From the NCBI GenBank assembly GCA_900547415.1, contig URGS01000027.1, positions 1 to 23,550 on the forward strand: a stretch of DNA of 23,550 bases, in the 5' to 3' direction. The position numbers and the translations under genes were made by a program. The notes beneath the pieces are model-generated. The model saw nothing but the letters and a program-made list of their open reading frames with translations, searched no databases and was not told the DNA's origin. Shown here piece by piece: positions 20,378 through 23,550 of the stretch (position 1 is its first letter; the number at the start of each line of letters is the position of its first letter). The stretch is from an uncultured Phascolarctobacterium sp. (GTDB lineage: Bacteria; Bacillota; Negativicutes; Acidaminococcales; Acidaminococcaceae).

Positions 20378-21730
20378 ATGGAAAATCATTTGCTTCCTTT
20401 ACTGCTTGGTATAGGTGCTTTTATAATTGCAGTGGCAGCATTCCTGCGTATTTTGTCCCAAAGGGAGCAGGAACAGCTGGCTAAAAGGCTGGAGGAGCAG
20501 CAGGAGTTCTTATTAAGAGAGCAGGAAAAAATGGAGCTGCAGCGTTTGCAGGCGGCTCAGCAGCTGGAGCGTACGGAAATGCAGCAAAAGCTTTTTGCTC
20601 AGCAGCAGGTGCAGATTGCAGAGCAGCAGACTAAATTTGCCGAAAACCAGGCTCTTTTAAATCAGCAGCTCAAGACATTGGAACGCAGTCTTGTGGACAC
20701 TCTGCAGGATATTCGTGGTGAGCAGAACTCTCTGGCACGAGCGACACGTATGGAAAATCAGGCCAGCAGTGACCGTCTCAGCGAGCAGCTTGACAAAAGA
20801 GTGGAACGCCTTGCTGATTTGACTGACCAAAAGCTGGAATGCATTCGTACAACTGTTGATGAACGCTTAAATGAGTCCCTGGAGCAAAAATTTGCTCAGG
20901 TAAGTCAGCGTCTGGCAGAGGTTCACAGCGGCTTAGGCCAGATTCAGGGCCTTTCCGGCGGCGTAGACGATTTAAAGAAGATTCTTTCCAATGTCAAAAC
21001 CCGCGGTATTTGGGGCGAGCTGCAGCTGGGCAATTTATTGAAGGATATGCTTCCTGCAGCACGCTTTGCTGAAAATGTGGAGGTTCGTCCCCGCAGCGGC
21101 CTGAGAGTGGAGTACGCACTTATTCTTCCCGGACAGGGTGAGCAGCAGGTGCTGCTGCCCATTGACGCCAAATTTCCTCAGGAGGATTATCAGCGTCTGC
21201 AGCAGGCTAGGGAGCAGGGCAATAATCAGGAGGCGGAGCAGAATTTAAAGCAGCTTGAGCGTCGCATTAAGGCGGAGGCTAAGGATATTCATGATAAGTA
21301 TATTTGTCCCCCTTATTCTACGGACTTTGGTGTAATGTACCTGCCCAGTGAGGGACTTTTTGCAGAGGCCTTGAATCTGCCGGGACTGGCGGACGAGCTG
21401 CAGCGTAAATACCGAGTGTGCATTGCAGGTCCTACAACCTTGGCAGCACTGGTGAACAGCTTGCAGCTTGGCTTTAGAACCTTGGCTGTGCAGAAGCGTA
21501 CAGACGAGGTTTGGCGTCTTTTATCCGCCGTTAAACAGGATTTGGCAGGCCTTAGCGCAGCACTGGAAAAGAACGCCAAAAAGCTGGAGGAAGCCCAGAG
21601 CAGTCTGGCCAATGCAGGCAAATATGTAAATAAGTTGAGCCGCAGACTGAAGGCTGTGGAAAGCCTTGAGCCTGAGGGCGAAAAAAAGCCGGCTGCAATT
21701 CTGCAGCCGGAGGACGAGACAGAGGAGTAG
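20378..21730 (+). CDS. rmuC: DNA recombination protein RmuC
   Basis: 450 aa. The ATG at 20378 gives MENHLLPLLLGIGAFIIAVAAF; AGAGG lies 12 nt upstream. In-frame TTG codons at 20354 and 20366 are unlikely starts. One N-terminal membrane helix is followed by a long Gln/Glu-rich coiled coil (~28-175). The RmuC core (~195-380) belongs to the PD-(D/E)XK nuclease-like fold: GIWGELQLGNLL, then V244-E-Y and LLPIDAKFPQEDY with D263-A-K265 as the probable catalytic pair. In E. coli rmuC mutants raise inversion at short inverted repeats; the protein is thought to be a nuclease limiting such events. It has its own promoter. Its 3' end contains a hairpin that acts as a terminator for the opposite strand. 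Confidence 0.93.
   Translation: MENHLLPLLLGIGAFIIAVAAFLRILSQREQEQLAKRLEEQQEFLLREQEKMELQRLQAAQQLERTEMQQKLFAQQQVQIAEQQTKFAENQALLNQQLKTLERSLVDTLQDIRGEQNSLARATRMENQASSDRLSEQLDKRVERLADLTDQKLECIRTTVDERLNESLEQKFAQVSQRLAEVHSGLGQIQGLSGGVDDLKKILSNVKTRGIWGELQLGNLLKDMLPAARFAENVEVRPRSGLRVEYALILPGQGEQQVLLPIDAKFPQEDYQRLQQAREQGNNQEAEQNLKQLERRIKAEAKDIHDKYICPPYSTDFGVMYLPSEGLFAEALNLPGLADELQRKYRVCIAGPTTLAALVNSLQLGFRTLAVQKRTDEVWRLLSAVKQDLAGLSAALEKNAKKLEEAQSSLANAGKYVNKLSRRLKAVESLEPEGEKKPAAILQPEDETEE
21681..21710 (-). terminator. Antisense-oriented intrinsic terminator in the 3' end of rmuC
   Basis: CCGGCTGCA (21689-21697) and TGCAGCCGG (21702-21710) form a perfect 9-bp GC-rich stem with a 4-nt loop. On the minus strand it is followed by CTTTTTTT, a textbook intrinsic terminator. 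On the plus strand no T tract follows. It lies inside the rmuC coding sequence (residues around KKPAAILQPED). No minus-strand gene that it would serve is visible to its right. Confidence 0.6.
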
Positions 21731-21863
21731 TCTGGAGCATAAGGTGAAATTTAAAAAGAAGTTCACAAATTTGCTTATGAATAAGACTTTACTAAATTTT
21801 TAAAAGAGCTTAAAATCATTGTAGACAGCCTTAGGCTGCAGATGTTTCCATAAGGAGATACAT

Positions 21864-22094
21864 ATGGAAGAACACAAAAATGGTATTGAACAAGATGAGC
21901 AGCCCTATAAGAAGCCTCCTCGTCACATTCAGATTTTTTTAATATTCTATGGCTTTTTTTGGCTGAACATGATTTTTGTCACAGGTCTGAACAGTCTCTA
22001 TATTGGTCGTATTGACATTGACAGCGGCAGTACTACCTTGGCTCTGACTATTGGCATGTATTTTATTTTTAAGTATCTGCCTAGATTTTATTAA
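21864..22094 (+). CDS. Small two-TM membrane protein, function unknown
   Basis: 76 aa, not recognised. A strong AAGGAG 6 nt before the ATG argues that it is really translated. The first ~25 residues are charged and cytoplasmic-looking (MEEHKNGIEQDEQPYKKPPR). Two hydrophobic segments follow: about 23-42 (IQIFLIFYGFFWLNMIFVTG) and about 56-72 (TLALTIGMYFIFKYL), joined by SLYIGRIDIDSG. It is 133 bp downstream of rmuC and 169 bp upstream of yebC, with no clear terminator on either side. I see only a weak promoter-like stretch before it, so it may depend on rmuC read-through. The gap after it (22095-22263) holds a CTGCAG-GCG-CTGCAG palindrome at 22115-22129 and the yebC promoter. Confidence 0.7.
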   Translation: MEEHKNGIEQDEQPYKKPPRHIQIFLIFYGFFWLNMIFVTGLNSLYIGRIDIDSGSTTLALTIGMYFIFKYLPRFY

Positions 22095-22180
22095 ATTTTA
22101 TTTTTGATAAGTGGCTGCAGGCGCTGCAGGAATTTTCTCCTTGAAAATAATCTTTAATAGGTAAAATCTCCTGTTAAAGG

Positions 22181-22209
22181 TTGCCTAAAATGGTAGTAAG
22201 TGGTAAAAT
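22181..22209 (+). promoter_or_regulatory. yebC promoter
   Basis: TTGCCT (22181-22186), a 17-bp spacer and TAAAAT (22204-22209) preceded by TGG. It lies about 55 bp before the yebC start. Confidence 0.6.
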
Positions 22210-22263
22210 ATTATGGTACATGTTTAAAATAAAGTTATTAGACAAGTTTGGAGGAATTTAAGT

Positions 22264-23001
22264 ATGTCAGGACATTCTAAATGGGCCAATATTAAACATA
22301 AAAAAGGTAAGGCTGACGCACTGCGCGGCAAGATCACTACTAAAATCAGCAGAGAGATTACCATTGCAGTTCGTATGGGTGGTTCCGATCCCACCGGCAA
22401 CATGAAGCTGAAACTGGCTTTGTCTAAAGCAAGAGCAAATAATATTCCTAAAGATAATATTCAACGTGCTATTCAAAAGGGTGCAGGCGCTCTGGAAGGC
22501 CAAAGTTTTGAAGAAATCACTTACGAAGGCTACGGTCCTGCAGGCGTAGCTATGATGGTTAGCTGCCTGACCGACAACCGCAACCGTACTGCTGCTGACG
22601 TTCGTCACGTATTCAGCAAATACGGCGGCAACCTTGGTGCAAGCGGCTGCGTAAGCTACATGTTCCAACAAAAGGGTATTTTTGCTGTTAGCTCCGAAAC
22701 CGGTGTTAACGAAGACGATCTGATGATGATCGCTCTGGATGCTGGCGCTGAAGATATTAAGAGCAGCGAAGATGGCTTTGAAATCATTACCACTCCCGGT
22801 GCTTTTGATGCTGTTGAAAAAGCACTGGCAGACAACAATATCGAAGTGGCTATGTCCGAAATCACAATGGTGCCTGATACCATGGCAGAGCTGTCCGATG
22901 AGGATGCTGAAAAAGTTCAAAAAATGCTGGACGCTTTGGATGACTGCGATGACGTACAGGACGTATACACCAACGCAGACTTGCCGGAAGACGAAGAGTA
23001 A
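22264..23001 (+). CDS. yebC: YebC/PmpR family protein (TACO1 homologue)
   Basis: 245 aa, standard length. It starts with the family hallmark MSGHSKWANIKHKKGKAD; GGAGG (22250-22254) lies 9 nt upstream. KITTKISREITIAVRMGG, NIPKDNIQRAIQKG, EEITYEGYGPAGVAMMVSCLTDNRNRTAADVRHVFSKYGG and GCVSYMF are all conserved family segments. The C-terminus is acidic. Members were first annotated as transcription regulators; bacterial YebC and mitochondrial TACO1 are now linked to translation through difficult (polyproline-type) sequences. The gene is followed by ruvC, a common arrangement, but a strong terminator stands between them, so the two are at least partly separate units. Confidence 0.96.
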   Translation: MSGHSKWANIKHKKGKADALRGKITTKISREITIAVRMGGSDPTGNMKLKLALSKARANNIPKDNIQRAIQKGAGALEGQSFEEITYEGYGPAGVAMMVSCLTDNRNRTAADVRHVFSKYGGNLGASGCVSYMFQQKGIFAVSSETGVNEDDLMMIALDAGAEDIKSSEDGFEIITTPGAFDAVEKALADNNIEVAMSEITMVPDTMAELSDEDAEKVQKMLDALDDCDDVQDVYTNADLPEDEE

Positions 23002-23011
23002 TTTAAGAAGT

Positions 23012-23038
23012 AAGCAGGCAGGTAACTGCCTGCTTTTT
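23012..23038 (+). terminator. Terminator after yebC
   Basis: AAGCAGGCAG (23012-23021), loop GTAA, CTGCCTGCTT (23026-23035), then TTT: a perfect 10-bp stem with a T tract. ruvC starts 49 bp further on. A TGCCCATGGGCA palindrome (23046-23057) and the ruvC SD lie between. Confidence 0.88.
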
Positions 23039-23086
23039 CTATAAGTGCCCATGGGCAGAGATAATAGATGAAATAGGGAGGACGAA

Positions 23087-23550
23087 ATGCTGGTTTTAGG
23101 AATCGACCCGGGTACCGCAATCTGCGGCTACGGACTGGTGGACATGACAGGCAACAGGCTCCGCCCAATTTATTACGGCGCAGTGCTGACGGACAAGGAT
23201 ATGCTGCCTGAGCTGCGTCTGAAAAAGATTTATGATGATATTACCCAGCTCATTGAGCATTTTAAGCCTGATGTAATGAGCGTGGAAAAACTTTTCTTCA
23301 ATAGAAATGTTACTACTGCTATTCCTGTTGGTCAGGCCAGAGGTGTTGTGCTTTTGGCGGCTGCTAATAAAGGGATTCCTGTGATGGAGTTTACACCCAT
23401 GCAGATTAAGCAGTCCGTAGTAGGCACTGGCAGTGCCACTAAGGAGCAGGTCATTTATATGGTTATGCACCTGCTGAATATTAGGGAAAAAATTAAGCCC
23501 GATGATGTTGCCGACGCTTTAGCGGCTGCTATCTGTGGCTTGAATACAGC
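23087..23550 (+). CDS. ruvC: Holliday junction resolvase RuvC (C-terminus beyond window)
   Basis: Open to the window end, about 154 residues visible of a usual ~160-170. GGGAGG (23076-23081) lies 5 nt before the ATG. It cuts Holliday junctions symmetrically as a dimer together with RuvAB. All four acidic catalytic residues are present: D7 (LGIDPGT), E67 (SVEKLFF), D140 and D143 (PDDVADALAAA), matching E. coli D7/E66/D138/D141. FNRNVTTAIPVGQARGV is the usual RuvC core. ruvA and ruvB would be expected just downstream. A promoter of its own is not obvious; read-through from yebC is possible. Confidence 0.95.
   Translation, partial: MLVLGIDPGTAICGYGLVDMTGNRLRPIYYGAVLTDKDMLPELRLKKIYDDITQLIEHFKPDVMSVEKLFFNRNVTTAIPVGQARGVVLLAAANKGIPVMEFTPMQIKQSVVGTGSATKEQVIYMVMHLLNIREKIKPDDVADALAAAICGLNT

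Noticed and set aside
1..23550. CRISPR array, prophage or complete insertion sequence
   Set aside because: No regularly spaced repeats, cas genes, phage structural or integrase genes, or transposase ORFs were seen. The repeats found are small palindromic elements.

Overview
The window looks like a chromosomal segment from an anaerobic, gut-type member of the Negativicutes (Firmicutes with an outer membrane). Gene content and order are clostridial/Firmicutes-like: zapA, U32 protein and mutS2 together, a TGS-domain nucleoside kinase, and yebC followed by ruvC. A Gram-negative-type RND efflux pump sits among them. An Acidaminococcaceae/Phascolarctobacterium-like host is my best guess from general style. 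It is an inference, not a proven assignment.

Region 1 (1-8141): a partial tRNA-Asp on the minus strand diverges from gltX. A ~200-bp MITE-like palindromic element, flanked by an 18-bp direct repeat that includes the end of gltX, separates gltX from a tight same-strand cluster. That cluster is a secreted protein with a chagasin-like (I42) cysteine-peptidase-inhibitor domain, then zapA, a large U32 RNA-hydroxylase-type protein, and mutS2.

Region 2 (8142-14026): a PLP aminotransferase with its own terminator, a nucleoside kinase, and a lipoprotein metallophosphatase whose promoter carries a 15-bp perfect inverted repeat. Next come a convergent YbaK/EbsC deacylase and a divergent Asp/Glu racemase.

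Region 3 (14027-20340) is the accessory-like part. It holds a dispersed ~84-bp palindromic repeat (two copies and a truncated third) and an ~87-nt hairpin with a T tract. An AT-rich two-gene module follows (unknown 91-aa protein plus DUF4160 protein), then an RND pump (adaptor plus permease) with its TetR-family regulator. The pump promoter (TTGACA-17-TATAAT) and the tetR promoter both have a TTAATC-N4-RATTAA palindrome just downstream of the -10, so the regulator probably controls both. No outer-membrane channel gene is present.

Region 4 (20341-23550): rmuC (divergent from tetR), a small two-TM membrane protein of unknown function, yebC with its terminator, and the 5' part of ruvC.

Most of the window is conserved housekeeping sequence. 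The best candidates for something undescribed are the chagasin-domain secreted protein, the overlapping unknown/DUF4160 pair, the paired TetR operators, the phosphatase-promoter palindrome and the two small repeat families. No CRISPR array, prophage or complete insertion sequence was seen. All calls are from reading the sequence; no database search was run.
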